In this document: piece after piece, positions 6,411 through 12,698 of the stretch
Numbering within the stretch: position 1 is the stretch's first letter
Layout of the letters: each line of letters opens with the position of its first letter
DNA from: Thermoproteota archaeon
GTDB taxonomy: Archaea; Korarchaeota; Korarchaeia; B14-G2
DNA length: 22,365 nt
NCBI GenBank assembly: GCA_003661385.1
Contig: QMWA01000011.1
Span: 1-22,365 of the forward strand
Direction: 5' to 3'
Notes under the pieces: model-generated
Database searches by the model: none
What the model was told of the DNA's origin: nothing
Seen by the model: only the letters and a program-made list of their open reading frames with translations
Program-made: the position numbers and the translations under genes

Positions 6411-7523
6411 ATGAAACATGTCATAGGGCTTGTAGTCAACCCGATAGCCGGTATAGGAGGGATGGCTGGATTTAAGGGGTCAGATGACCCTAAGCTTGTA
6501 GAAGAAGCCTTTAAAATGGGCTACAGACCGCTATCGCCAGCCAGAGCACTAGGATTCCTTGAAGCAATCAAGAAGGAGAGTGTGGAGATCCTTACATATG
6601 GAGGAACTATGGGAGAAGACTACTGTAAAGCAGCTGGAGTAGAGTACAGGGTCATAGGACGCCCAGCTGGCAGGGATACGACAGCTGAAGACACCATTCA
6701 GGCGGTGAGAGGGATCTCCCAGAGTAAAGTGGAGATCCTCGTGTTTGTTGGAGGAGATGGGACAGCAAGAGATATCTTGATCGGGCTGAAGGGAAGAAGG
6801 ACGCCTGTAGTTGGAGTACCAGCAGGGGTTAAGGTTTTCTCTGAGGTGTTTGCTGTCTCAGCAGAAGCAGCAGCTAGCCTTGTAGTGAGTTTCCTATCCG
6901 GAGAAACTAAAGTGGAGAAGAGAGCAGTGCTAGATGCTGACGAGAAAGCATACAGGAGTGGAGAGATTGTGATAAGGAAGCTTGGAGAGCTTTTCACACC
7001 TGTTAGTGAGGAGTACACGCAGGGGGGGAAGAGTGCTACTCCTATGAGCGGCCTGTCTAGCATAGCAAGAGGGATTGCTGAAGCCATTTCCGAAGAGCTT
7101 AAGGGAGCTCTCTGCATATTTGGCCCCGGATTGACCGTCAAGGAGGTAGCAGAAGCCCTTGGAGTGCACAAGAATGCTACATCGCTAGTGGCGGCAGCCG
7201 ATAAGAAGATAATCTCAATAGATCCAGACGCAAGAGGCTTAGAGAAGCTTGCTCAGAAGCACGATAAGGTAAGGGTAGTGATCTCACCCATTGGAGGGAC
7301 CGGTTTCCTTCTTGGTCGCGGAAACCAGCAGATAACACCTAATGTTCTGAAAAAGGCAGGAAAAAGAGGGATAATAGTAGTCTCAACACCATCCAAAATA
7401 GCATGTATAAGGCAGCTGCTTGTAGACCCTGATCTAAGAGAAATTAGGCAGTATTTGGGGGAATACATCAGGGTTATAACAGGATACAGGGAGTATGTAG
7501 TAAGGAGAGTTAGGTACTTGTGA
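6411..7523 (+). CDS. ATP-NAD kinase family protein (COG3199 type)
   Basis: A 370-residue protein of the archaeal ATP-NAD/polyphosphate kinase-like family. It starts with the family opening MKHVIGLVVNPIAGIGG. The nucleotide-binding GGDGT motif is in ILVFVGGDGTARDI (about residues 102-115), followed by PVVGVPAGVKVFSEVFAVSA, typical of the family. The C-terminal half has IFGPGLTVKEVAEALGV and SPIGGTGFLLGRGNQQITP. It probably phosphorylates NAD or a related dinucleotide, but members with this architecture are largely uncharacterised. An in-frame ATG at 6360 would add 17 residues, but the family start and the short spacer favour 6411. It is divergent from the RecA-like gene, and tRNA-Ile follows 42 bases after its stop. 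Confidence 0.88.
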   Translation: MKHVIGLVVNPIAGIGGMAGFKGSDDPKLVEEAFKMGYRPLSPARALGFLEAIKKESVEILTYGGTMGEDYCKAAGVEYRVIGRPAGRDTTAEDTIQAVRGISQSKVEILVFVGGDGTARDILIGLKGRRTPVVGVPAGVKVFSEVFAVSAEAAASLVVSFLSGETKVEKRAVLDADEKAYRSGEIVIRKLGELFTPVSEEYTQGGKSATPMSGLSSIARGIAEAISEELKGALCIFGPGLTVKEVAEALGVHKNATSLVAAADKKIISIDPDARGLEKLAQKHDKVRVVISPIGGTGFLLGRGNQQITPNVLKKAGKRGIIVVSTPSKIACIRQLLVDPDLREIRQYLGEYIRVITGYREYVVRRVRYL

Positions 7524-7533
7524 CCACATGTTA

Positions 7534-7543
7534 AGTTTAAAAG
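7534..7543 (+). promoter_or_regulatory. TATA-like box for tRNA-Ile
   Basis: AGTTTAAAAG lies about 27 bases upstream of the first base of tRNA-Ile at 7566, the usual archaeal box A distance. It sits in the gap after the NAD kinase gene. Confidence 0.5.
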
Positions 7544-7596
7544 CTGAGACATAAGAGAGTATCCAGGGCCCGTAGCTCAGCCTGGATGGAGCGCCG

Positions 7597-7611
7597 CCCA
7601 AGTGGGTGCAT
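7597..7611 (+). other. tRNA-Ile intron 1 (15 nt, position 29/30)
   Basis: The central helix is GCGC (7591-7594) with GTGC (7606-7609), including one G-U pair. The 5' bulge is CGC (7595-7597), cut after 7596. The 3' bulge is ATG (7610-7612), cut after 7611. The inner helix is only CC/GG around an AAGT loop. This is a very small intron in the anticodon stem, a non-canonical site. Confidence 0.8.
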
Positions 7612-7619
7612 GCCTTATA

Positions 7620-7666
7620 AGGGGCTCCCCGGTACACAAATACATGTCCCCCCGGGGGGCTAAGAC
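7620..7666 (+). other. tRNA-Ile intron 2 (47 nt, position 37/38)
   Basis: The central helix is CTTA (7614-7617) with TAAG (7661-7664). The 5' bulge begins TAA (7618-7620), cut after 7619, and the 3' bulge is ACA (7665-7667), cut after 7666. The intron body can pair 7624-7630 with 7654-7660, which leaves a slightly relaxed 5' bulge. This is the standard archaeal tRNA intron site. Confidence 0.78.
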
Positions 7667-7709
7667 AGCCGGAGGTCGGGGGTTCAAGTCCCCCCGGGCC
7701 CACTCCTTT

Positions 7710-7736
7710 TGATTTCGATGATTTCAATGATTTCAA
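7710..7736 (+). repeat. Three tandem 9-bp repeats
   Basis: TGATTTCGA (7710-7718) is followed by two copies of TGATTTCAA (7719-7727 and 7728-7736). They lie between tRNA-Ile and the TATA-like box of the next gene. They could be a regulator site or simple slippage. Confidence 0.7.
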
Positions 7737-7741
7737 GCATC

Positions 7742-7752
7742 AAAATATATTA
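7742..7752 (+). promoter_or_regulatory. TATA-like box for the DUF354 gene
   Basis: AAAATATATTA lies about 35 bases ahead of the TTG start at 7783, which predicts a short or absent leader. No Shine-Dalgarno is evident, consistent with a nearly leaderless transcript. Confidence 0.5.
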
Positions 7753-7782
7753 TCCCTCAAGAACAGGCAGAACAGACCTACC

Positions 7783-8832
7783 TTGAAGGTATGGATAGAG
7801 CTAGCAAATGCCCCACACTGTCTCTTCTTTTACCCAGTGAAGAAGAAGCTCATGGAGCTAGGATGCGAGATAGTAGTGACATATAGGTCATATGGTTATA
7901 CCTCAGCACTCGTTAGGAAATTGTACTCTGATGTCAATTGCTGGCGTATCGGCAGACACGAGAAGACTCTCAAAGGAAAGCTGATAAGCTACGCTAGGAG
8001 AGTAAGAGACCTTAGCTCACTGATATCGAAGGTCAATCCCGACGTACTTCTTACTAAAGCTTCACCCGATGCTACTAGAGTGGCCTTCGGGCTTGGAATA
8101 CCATCCATTGTAATCTATGATAATGATAAGAACCCCCACCAGTGTAAGCTGACATTCCCTCTAGCAGACAGAGTGATATTACCAGAGTGCTTTCCAGCTG
8201 AGAAAGCAGTCGAGTATGGAGCTAGAATGGAGAACATAAGGGCTATAAAGGGAGTACTCGAGGTAAATCACCTTGATGTTACATTTGAAAACAGGCTTCC
8301 TACTAGAGTTCAGAGAGCACTCGAGAGTGAGAATAGCAGAGTTATAGCCATGAGAGACTCTCCAAACTCATCTTCATACTGCAGTGTTAGCATAGGCAGG
8401 GTTTTATGTGAAGCTGCTGAGAAGATCTCAAAGAGCATAGGAAAAGCTGTTTTCATAATGTTCCCAAGAGAAAGAACGTATTTAAGCAGAATAAACGGGA
8501 ACATCATCGTGCCAAGAAGGGTTGTGAACACGATTCAGCTCTTTAGAAGAATAGACCTCATGATCGGTGGAGGAGGGGCTATGACTCGGGAGGCAGCTCT
8601 CGTTGGAGCACCTACGATCAGCTGCTATCCAATGGAGCAAGTAGCGCCTACCAGGGAGCTTGCCAACAGAGGACTCATAGAGGAGTGCAGAGTAGATCCT
8701 AAGGAGATAGTTGATGTTGGACTGGAGATAATAGATGAGAAACCTGAGTATGCTGAGAGAGCATCAAGATACCTTAGGGAGTGCGGCAAGCCTTCAGAAG
8801 CCATTATAGAGGAGGTTTTTAAGCTGGTATAA
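7783..8832 (+). CDS. DUF354 family protein (GT-B glycosyltransferase-like)
   Basis: A 349-residue protein starting at TTG with MKVWIELANAPHCLFFYPV, matching the opening of DUF354 proteins (MKVWIDLANSPHVLFF...), which fixes the start. The family has a GT-B-like two-domain fold and is often linked to surface-sugar genes. An N-terminal Rossmann-like half ends near residue 170. The second half contains the glycine-rich DLMIGGGGAMTREAALVGAP stretch (about 264-283) and SCYPMEQVAPTRELANRG, resembling the nucleotide-sugar-binding part of UDP-GlcNAc 2-epimerase or MurG-type enzymes. The substrate is unknown. It lies next to two lipid-carrier sugar-phosphate transferases, so a role in glycan assembly is likely. 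It converges on, and overlaps by 14 bases, the small membrane protein gene. Confidence 0.85.
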   Translation: MKVWIELANAPHCLFFYPVKKKLMELGCEIVVTYRSYGYTSALVRKLYSDVNCWRIGRHEKTLKGKLISYARRVRDLSSLISKVNPDVLLTKASPDATRVAFGLGIPSIVIYDNDKNPHQCKLTFPLADRVILPECFPAEKAVEYGARMENIRAIKGVLEVNHLDVTFENRLPTRVQRALESENSRVIAMRDSPNSSSYCSVSIGRVLCEAAEKISKSIGKAVFIMFPRERTYLSRINGNIIVPRRVVNTIQLFRRIDLMIGGGGAMTREAALVGAPTISCYPMEQVAPTRELANRGLIEECRVDPKEIVDVGLEIIDEKPEYAERASRYLRECGKPSEAIIEEVFKLV

Positions 8833-9076
8833 TCCTCTTAAAGTATATTCTCTTGGAAAGAAGGTACCATACATATAGCATTGCCAGTAGAATCGCCGTC
8901 GAAACCACAACCTTCGCTATGCCCACAATATACATTATGAGCAAAGACCTACCAGGCTTTATGGGGATTATGAGGAATTTTATTACAAGTAGAGCAGCAA
9001 TCACAAGCGCCCAGCCATAAACCACGAGAAGAAGAGCCCTTATGAAGTCTGAGTCGAGCAGGTGGTTAAGCACCAA
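8819..9076 (-). CDS. Small two-helix membrane protein
   Basis: An 85-residue protein with two long hydrophobic segments (about residues 14-36 and 45-70), separated by a short polar KPGRS turn and ending in a basic tail (SKRIYFKRIIPA). I do not recognise the family. The start is TTG at 9076, inside the end of the upstream transferase gene (11-base overlap), with GAGGTG 4 bases before it, so translation is probably coupled to the transferase. The arrangement suggests a small partner of the lipid-carrier transferase, or a flippase-like accessory, but this is inference. Its 3' end overlaps the DUF354 gene by 14 bases. Confidence 0.65.
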   Translation of the reverse strand: MVLNHLLDSDFIRALLLVVYGWALVIAALLVIKFLIIPIKPGRSLLIMYIVGIAKVVVSTAILLAMLYVWYLLSKRIYFKRIIPA

Positions 9077-10046
9077 GTAACACCTCAGTTGCTATAGAGA
9101 GGACTGTAGAGAAAACGGAGAGCAGCACTATTTGTCTAATAAGAAGCTTTTCATCCTTAGGACTAGTTGATGTAAGCAAGCCAACGAGAGTTATTGGCGC
9201 CCTTGGGTCTTTGTTAGCATAGATTAGCCCGCTTCTGACTATCACAGGCCTAGCCTCCAATCTCGTCCTCTCAAGAAAGCCTTTAACGCTAGTAAGGTAT
9301 GAGAAGCTATTGAGGACATATGGGAGCATAGCCATCACCAGATAGAACTCTAAGCCTGAAAGTATAGCTATTCCAGCCATCACAGCGCCTATCATATGCG
9401 ACCCGCAGTTTCCTGCAAAATATTTTGCAGGAAACCAGTTATAGTATAAATATACGGCGAGTGTGAATAACATCGGTACGGACAGCAAGATAGGCTTTGT
9501 AGAGCCCTTAAAGTAAGCGAGAAGTATCCCACCTAAGAGCATGATGATACATGTGGATGGCAGAACCCCATTCATGACATCGATCATGTTCGCGGAGTTA
9601 GCTACAACACTGACGTAAATGGGAATGATTATAAAGTAGAAGATCGTTAAACGAGTCATACCAACTATGGGAAGCCTTGGGTATGGATTCAATTCGGCGG
9701 TAAAAAGACCTACAGATGGAAGGGTGAAGACCACCCCCTTTACTGGACCACTTATTCCTGCTACATCATCTAACATACCGAGAGTGAAGCTAAGCACTGC
9801 AACAAGCATTATGGCAAGGTAGAATCTTGACATGCAGGAGGCGGCTATGGCTGCTGCTGCATAGCATGCAACAAGTGTCAGAAGCAGGGGGATTCCACCA
9901 AATTCGATGGCGACATGATCCCAGTTCTTGTGAACATCTATCCCAGTGAGGCCTATAGCCTTAAACCTCGGCTCTAAGTGTCTAAATGCTAGGAAACCAA
10001 GCGTAGAAGCTGCTATCTGCGATAAAAGCATAGTATGGAGGTGCAT
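9066..10046 (-). CDS. Polyprenyl-phosphate sugar-1-phosphate transferase (glycosyltransferase 4, MraY/WecA/AglH-like), copy A
   Basis: A 326-residue membrane enzyme of the GPT family that transfers a sugar-1-phosphate from a nucleotide sugar onto a dolichol- or polyprenyl-phosphate carrier. Motifs in order are IDVHK (about residue 36), GMLDDVAG (the Mg-binding Asp pair, about 89-96), NSANMIDVMNGVLP (about 150-163) and YNWFPAKYFAGNCGSHMIGA (about 207-226). About nine to ten hydrophobic segments are present. It likely initiates N-glycan or surface-glycan assembly, but the sugar cannot be told. ATG at 10046 would be almost leaderless from the shared promoter; ATG at 10031 is an alternative. A paralog is transcribed divergently 56 bases away. 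Confidence 0.88.
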   Translation of the reverse strand: MHLHTMLLSQIAASTLGFLAFRHLEPRFKAIGLTGIDVHKNWDHVAIEFGGIPLLLTLVACYAAAAIAASCMSRFYLAIMLVAVLSFTLGMLDDVAGISGPVKGVVFTLPSVGLFTAELNPYPRLPIVGMTRLTIFYFIIIPIYVSVVANSANMIDVMNGVLPSTCIIMLLGGILLAYFKGSTKPILLSVPMLFTLAVYLYYNWFPAKYFAGNCGSHMIGAVMAGIAILSGLEFYLVMAMLPYVLNSFSYLTSVKGFLERTRLEARPVIVRSGLIYANKDPRAPITLVGLLTSTSPKDEKLLIRQIVLLSVFSTVLSIATEVLLGA

Positions 10047-10064
10047 GCTCCCTAGGTTTGACCA

Positions 10065-10093
10065 GCTAGTCTTTTAAGTTTAACAAGACTAGC
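10065..10093. promoter_or_regulatory. Symmetric bidirectional promoter or operator between the two transferase genes
   Basis: GCTAGTCTT (10065-10073) and AAGACTAGC (10085-10093) form a perfect 9-bp inverted repeat around TTAAGTTTAAC. The centre offers a TATA-like box in both directions: CTTTTAAG on plus and GTTAAACTTAAAAG on minus. About 27 bases downstream on each side fall ATG 10103 and ATG 10046, so both transcripts would be leaderless or nearly so. Confidence 0.6.
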
Positions 10094-10102
10094 AGCCAAC
10101 TG

Positions 10103-11041
10103 ATGCTGCTGGCAGAGGTGCTTATAGCTCTAACTTCGATGCTAGCTTCTAGCAGCCTTCTGTGGGGAGCATTAAGGCTGCAGATAAAAAAAGACTACTT
10201 AGCTAAGGACTTACATAAAATAGGTGAGAGGTATGCTTTCAGGCTTGGAGGAATCGCGGTACTTGGAGGCTTTTATGCTGGGTGTGCAGTTGCCCTAGCT
10301 TGCTTTAGGATATCAATACCTGCGGGACTTATTGCTTCTACTATGCTCTTTGCTTTAATAGGAGTGGTCGATGATATGATAGGACTTACTCCAGTTGAGA
10401 AAGTTACTTATGCAGCTATAGCATCAGTTCCTGTGGTAGCGGTCCCCAGCTCAATAGCTAGCTGCAGTTTCATTGTAGGTAAATCTACGCTGCTTGCAGT
10501 AGCCTTCTCTGTACTCCTTAGCGGATTTACAGCCAATGCGGTTAATACCCTAGCGGGATATAATGGGCTAGAAGGGGGAGTTACGTCCATTATGGCCACA
10601 GCTATCCTCGTGTACACATATGTAAGGCATGGGAGTCTTGAGATTACCCTTCCCTTATCAGCGCTACTAGGTTCCTTAGTCGGCTTCCTGAGGTACAATA
10701 GGTATCCTGCTAGAGCTTTCCCAGGGAACATTGGAACCTTTTTCATGGGAGGCACACTTGCATCTCTCAGCATATACTCAGGCTCGCATCTACTTCTAGT
10801 AGTACTCCTAGCACCTCACTCAGTAGACTTCATGTTAAAGCTTAGTCAGAGATTCACCTGCAGAGAGAAGCCTCATGCAAAGGTTAGAGAAAACGGGGTG
10901 ATAGAGCCCCCACCATATAGGTCTCTAATAGCAGCAGTACTAAGCAAGGCGAGGTTAACAGAGAAGCAGCTTGTCCGAGTAATCATATTAATTGAGGGAG
11001 GGGTTGCTGCCGCTGGAGTCCTAGTTCTACTAGCGCTCTAA
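10103..11041 (+). CDS. Polyprenyl-phosphate sugar-1-phosphate transferase (glycosyltransferase 4, MraY/WecA/AglH-like), copy B
   Basis: A 312-residue membrane protein of the same family as its divergent neighbour. Motifs are KDLHKIGE (about residues 35-42), IGVVDDMIGL (about 90-99, Asp pair), NAVNTLAGYNGLEGG (about 149-163) and RYNRYPARAFPGNIGTFFMGG (in two parts, about 202-222). The last shows the archaeal PGN-x-G form. It carries about nine to ten membrane segments. It keeps the canonical N-x-x-N-x-x-x-G-x-NG motif better than copy A and is likely the housekeeping enzyme of the pair, though this is inference. The start ATG at 10103 agrees with a leaderless transcript from the central TATA-like box. 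The tRNA-Gln promoter begins just after its stop. Confidence 0.9.
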   Translation: MLLAEVLIALTSMLASSSLLWGALRLQIKKDYLAKDLHKIGERYAFRLGGIAVLGGFYAGCAVALACFRISIPAGLIASTMLFALIGVVDDMIGLTPVEKVTYAAIASVPVVAVPSSIASCSFIVGKSTLLAVAFSVLLSGFTANAVNTLAGYNGLEGGVTSIMATAILVYTYVRHGSLEITLPLSALLGSLVGFLRYNRYPARAFPGNIGTFFMGGTLASLSIYSGSHLLLVVLLAPHSVDFMLKLSQRFTCREKPHAKVRENGVIEPPPYRSLIAAVLSKARLTEKQLVRVIILIEGGVAAAGVLVLLAL

Positions 11042-11047
11042 CGACAT

Positions 11048-11057
11048 CTTTATATCC
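11048..11057 (+). promoter_or_regulatory. TATA box for tRNA-Gln
   Basis: CTTTATATCC is centred about 28 bases before the first tRNA base at 11080, in the 38-base gap after the transferase stop. Confidence 0.6.
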
Positions 11058-11079
11058 TACACTGGCCTAGCTATCTGGA

Positions 11080-11165
11080 AGCCCCGTGGTGTAGCTGGCC
11101 AAGCACGAGTCCTTGAATGCCGGACTTTGGATCCGGAGACGCCGGTTCGAATCCGGCCGGGGCTA
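11080..11165 (+). tRNA. tRNA-Gln(UUG) with a 12-nt BHB intron in the D arm
   Basis: The acceptor stem AGCCCCG (11080-11086) pairs with CGGGGCT (11158-11164); the discriminator is A and CCA is not encoded. The T arm is GCCGG/CCGGC around TTCGAAT, and the anticodon arm is CCGGA-CUUUGGA-UCCGG with anticodon UUG (11127-11129). Between the D arm and the anticodon stem there are 12 surplus bases, removed as an intron at 11106-11117. The mature form is 74 nt. The A1-U72 pair and overall sequence are typical of archaeal tRNA-Gln. The last three bases overlap the stop codon of gcvPB on the other strand. Confidence 0.93.
11106..11117 (+). other. tRNA-Gln intron (12 nt, position 24/25)
   Basis: The central helix CAAG (11100-11103) pairs perfectly with CTTG (11112-11115). 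The 5' bulge is CAC (11104-11106), cut after 11105. The 3' bulge is AAT (11116-11118), cut after 11117. The remaining inner part is one G-C pair with an AGT loop. The mature D stem becomes GTGT/GCAU. This is among the smallest introns that a BHB can hold. Confidence 0.82.
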
Positions 11166-12698
11166 CTTGCCACCCTTCAGGTACATCCTCCATGACAACA
11201 CTGGCCTTTTAGCTGCCTGCGCTTCATCAACCCTCCTAACTGATGTGTTATGGGGGGCAGTTAGGACAGATTCAGGAGAGCTATAGCATTCCTCAATTAT
11301 CCTCTTCATAACCTCATAGAATAGATCCAGATCCTGCTTAGTTGCAGACTCTGTAGGCTCTACCATCATAGCCTCACGTACTATCAAGGGAAAGTATACA
11401 GTCGGTGGGTGTATGCCAAAGTCTAAGATTCTTTTGGCAATATGAGCCATTCTTACTCCAGTCTCCCTCCTAACTTTCCTCAAGCTAACTGTAAACTCAT
11501 GAGCCCTTAGCCTACCTCCATCAAAGGGGACTTCTATACACTCTATAGACTTGAGCTTCTTAAGCAAGTAGTTTGAGTTGAGCACAGCTATGCCAGAGAC
11601 TTCTCTTAACCCCTCCAAGCCTAGGGCCTTAATGTATACCAGCGCCTTGAGGAGTACTGGGAAGTTACCGAGATATGGATGCACTCTCCCAATCGACTTG
11701 GGCCCACGATCCTTAAGCCTATAGACACCCTTCTCGCATACGATGTCTGGTGAAGGCAGATACTCAGCTAGCTCTTCAACTGCCCCAACTGGACCTGCCC
11801 CAGGGCCTCCACCGCCATGTGGCGTCGAGAATGTTTTATGGAGGTTGAGGTGAGCTATATCAACTCCCAGCTCGGAGATCTTAACCCTCCCGACTAAGGC
11901 ATTCAGGTTTGCTCCATCATAGTACACTAGACCTCCAACATCATGAACTATTTCACATATCTCCTTAACCCTATGCTCAAAGATCCCTAGAGTATTAGGA
12001 ACTGTAAGCATGATCCCAGCAGTTCTACGCGATACTGTCGCCTTAAGAGCCTCAATATCTACTGTACCATCCTCTCCACTTGGTATTTTGACCACTTTAA
12101 AGCCGCACATAGCAGCGCTGGCAGGATTAGTGCCGTGTGCAGAATCAGGGATCAGCATTTCATCTCTGTCTTCACCACGTAGCTTATGGTACTTCCATAT
12201 CATCTTACACCCTGTATACTCTCCGCCAGCACCAGCAAAGGGCTGGAGTGTAAAGTCATGTAGCCCAGTTATCTCACAGAGGAGCTTCTTAAGCTCATAT
12301 AGTATCTTCAGGCAGCCTTGAATCCACTCTTCTGGAGCATGTGGAGAAGCCATCTGAACCTGCTCAAAGCGGGCTATACGCTCACATATCTTGGGATTGT
12401 ACTTCATCGTGCATGAGCCCAACCAGTATGGGCCGCTATCGACACCATAGTTCATCTGGCTAAGCCTAGTGTAATGCCTAACAACCTCTACCTCACTGAC
12501 CTCAGGTAAGGCTAGCTCCCTCCTAAGGACGCTTGGAGGCACTAGCTTGCTTGGTTCGCCTACTCTTGCTTTAACTCTCTCTTCTATCGGAGAGAACTTG
12601 AATCCAACCTTACCACGCTGGGAGAGCTCGAATATAGTGGGCTCTAGCAGCTGCTCACTACTTCTCCACCTAGCTTGAGTACAGGGCTGAGGCTTCAA
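11163..12698 (-). CDS. gcvPB: Glycine dehydrogenase (decarboxylating) subunit 2
   Basis: A 511-residue PLP-bearing half of the split P protein of the glycine cleavage system. It decarboxylates glycine and loads the aminomethyl group onto lipoyl-GcvH. The PLP lysine is visible in DIAHLNLHKTFSTPHGGGGP (about residue 284). Other conserved parts are GSCTMKYNPK (about 92-101), LQPFAGAGGEYTG and PDSAHGTNPASAAMCGF. The start is ATG at 12698, overlapping the stop of gcvPA by 4 bases, so translation is coupled. Its N-terminus is a little long compared with many archaeal versions, but the ARWRSSEQLLEPTIFELS part fits the family. Its stop codon overlaps the last three bases of tRNA-Gln on the opposite strand. 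Confidence 0.96.
   Translation of the reverse strand: MKPQPCTQARWRSSEQLLEPTIFELSQRGKVGFKFSPIEERVKARVGEPSKLVPPSVLRRELALPEVSEVEVVRHYTRLSQMNYGVDSGPYWLGSCTMKYNPKICERIARFEQVQMASPHAPEEWIQGCLKILYELKKLLCEITGLHDFTLQPFAGAGGEYTGCKMIWKYHKLRGEDRDEMLIPDSAHGTNPASAAMCGFKVVKIPSGEDGTVDIEALKATVSRRTAGIMLTVPNTLGIFEHRVKEICEIVHDVGGLVYYDGANLNALVGRVKISELGVDIAHLNLHKTFSTPHGGGGPGAGPVGAVEELAEYLPSPDIVCEKGVYRLKDRGPKSIGRVHPYLGNFPVLLKALVYIKALGLEGLREVSGIAVLNSNYLLKKLKSIECIEVPFDGGRLRAHEFTVSLRKVRRETGVRMAHIAKRILDFGIHPPTVYFPLIVREAMMVEPTESATKQDLDLFYEVMKRIIEECYSSPESVLTAPHNTSVRRVDEAQAAKRPVLSWRMYLKGGK

Larger units (their letters stand above)
7566..7702 (+). tRNA. tRNA-Ile(UAU) with two BHB introns
   Basis: The acceptor stem is GGGCCCG (7566-7572) with CGGGCCC (7695-7701) and discriminator A at 7702; CCA is not encoded. 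The D stem is GCTC/GAGC and the T stem GGGGG/CCCCC around TTCAAGT. Unspliced, no proper anticodon arm can be drawn. Removing introns at 7597-7611 (after position 29) and 7620-7666 (after position 37) gives stem CCGGC/GCCGG with loop CUUAUAA, anticodon UAU, and a 75-nt tRNA. It would read AUA without the agmatidine-modified CAU tRNA that most archaea use. A TTTT at 7707-7710 may end transcription. The identity depends on both introns, but both have BHB support. Confidence 0.88.

Noticed and set aside
6698-7171. 157-residue minus-strand open frame inside the NAD kinase gene
   Set aside because: It is antisense to a clear family member, is low in complexity (Ser/Thr/Pro-rich) and has no recognisable motif or start context.
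7566-7702. tRNA-Ile read with a single intron and loop TAAGACA or another anticodon
   Set aside because: Single-intron folds lack U33 or leave a C-C mismatch in the anticodon stem. The two-intron model gives a perfect stem and two BHB motifs.
11107-11119. Alternative intron borders for tRNA-Gln at 25/26 or 26/27
   Set aside because: Those borders give no 4-bp central helix. The 24/25 border gives a perfect CAAG/CTTG helix with 3-base bulges.
7566-11165. The tRNA-flanked glycan region as an integrated mobile element
   Set aside because: No integrase, no duplicated tRNA 3' end as attachment site and no change of base composition are visible, and the transferases look like chromosomal family members.
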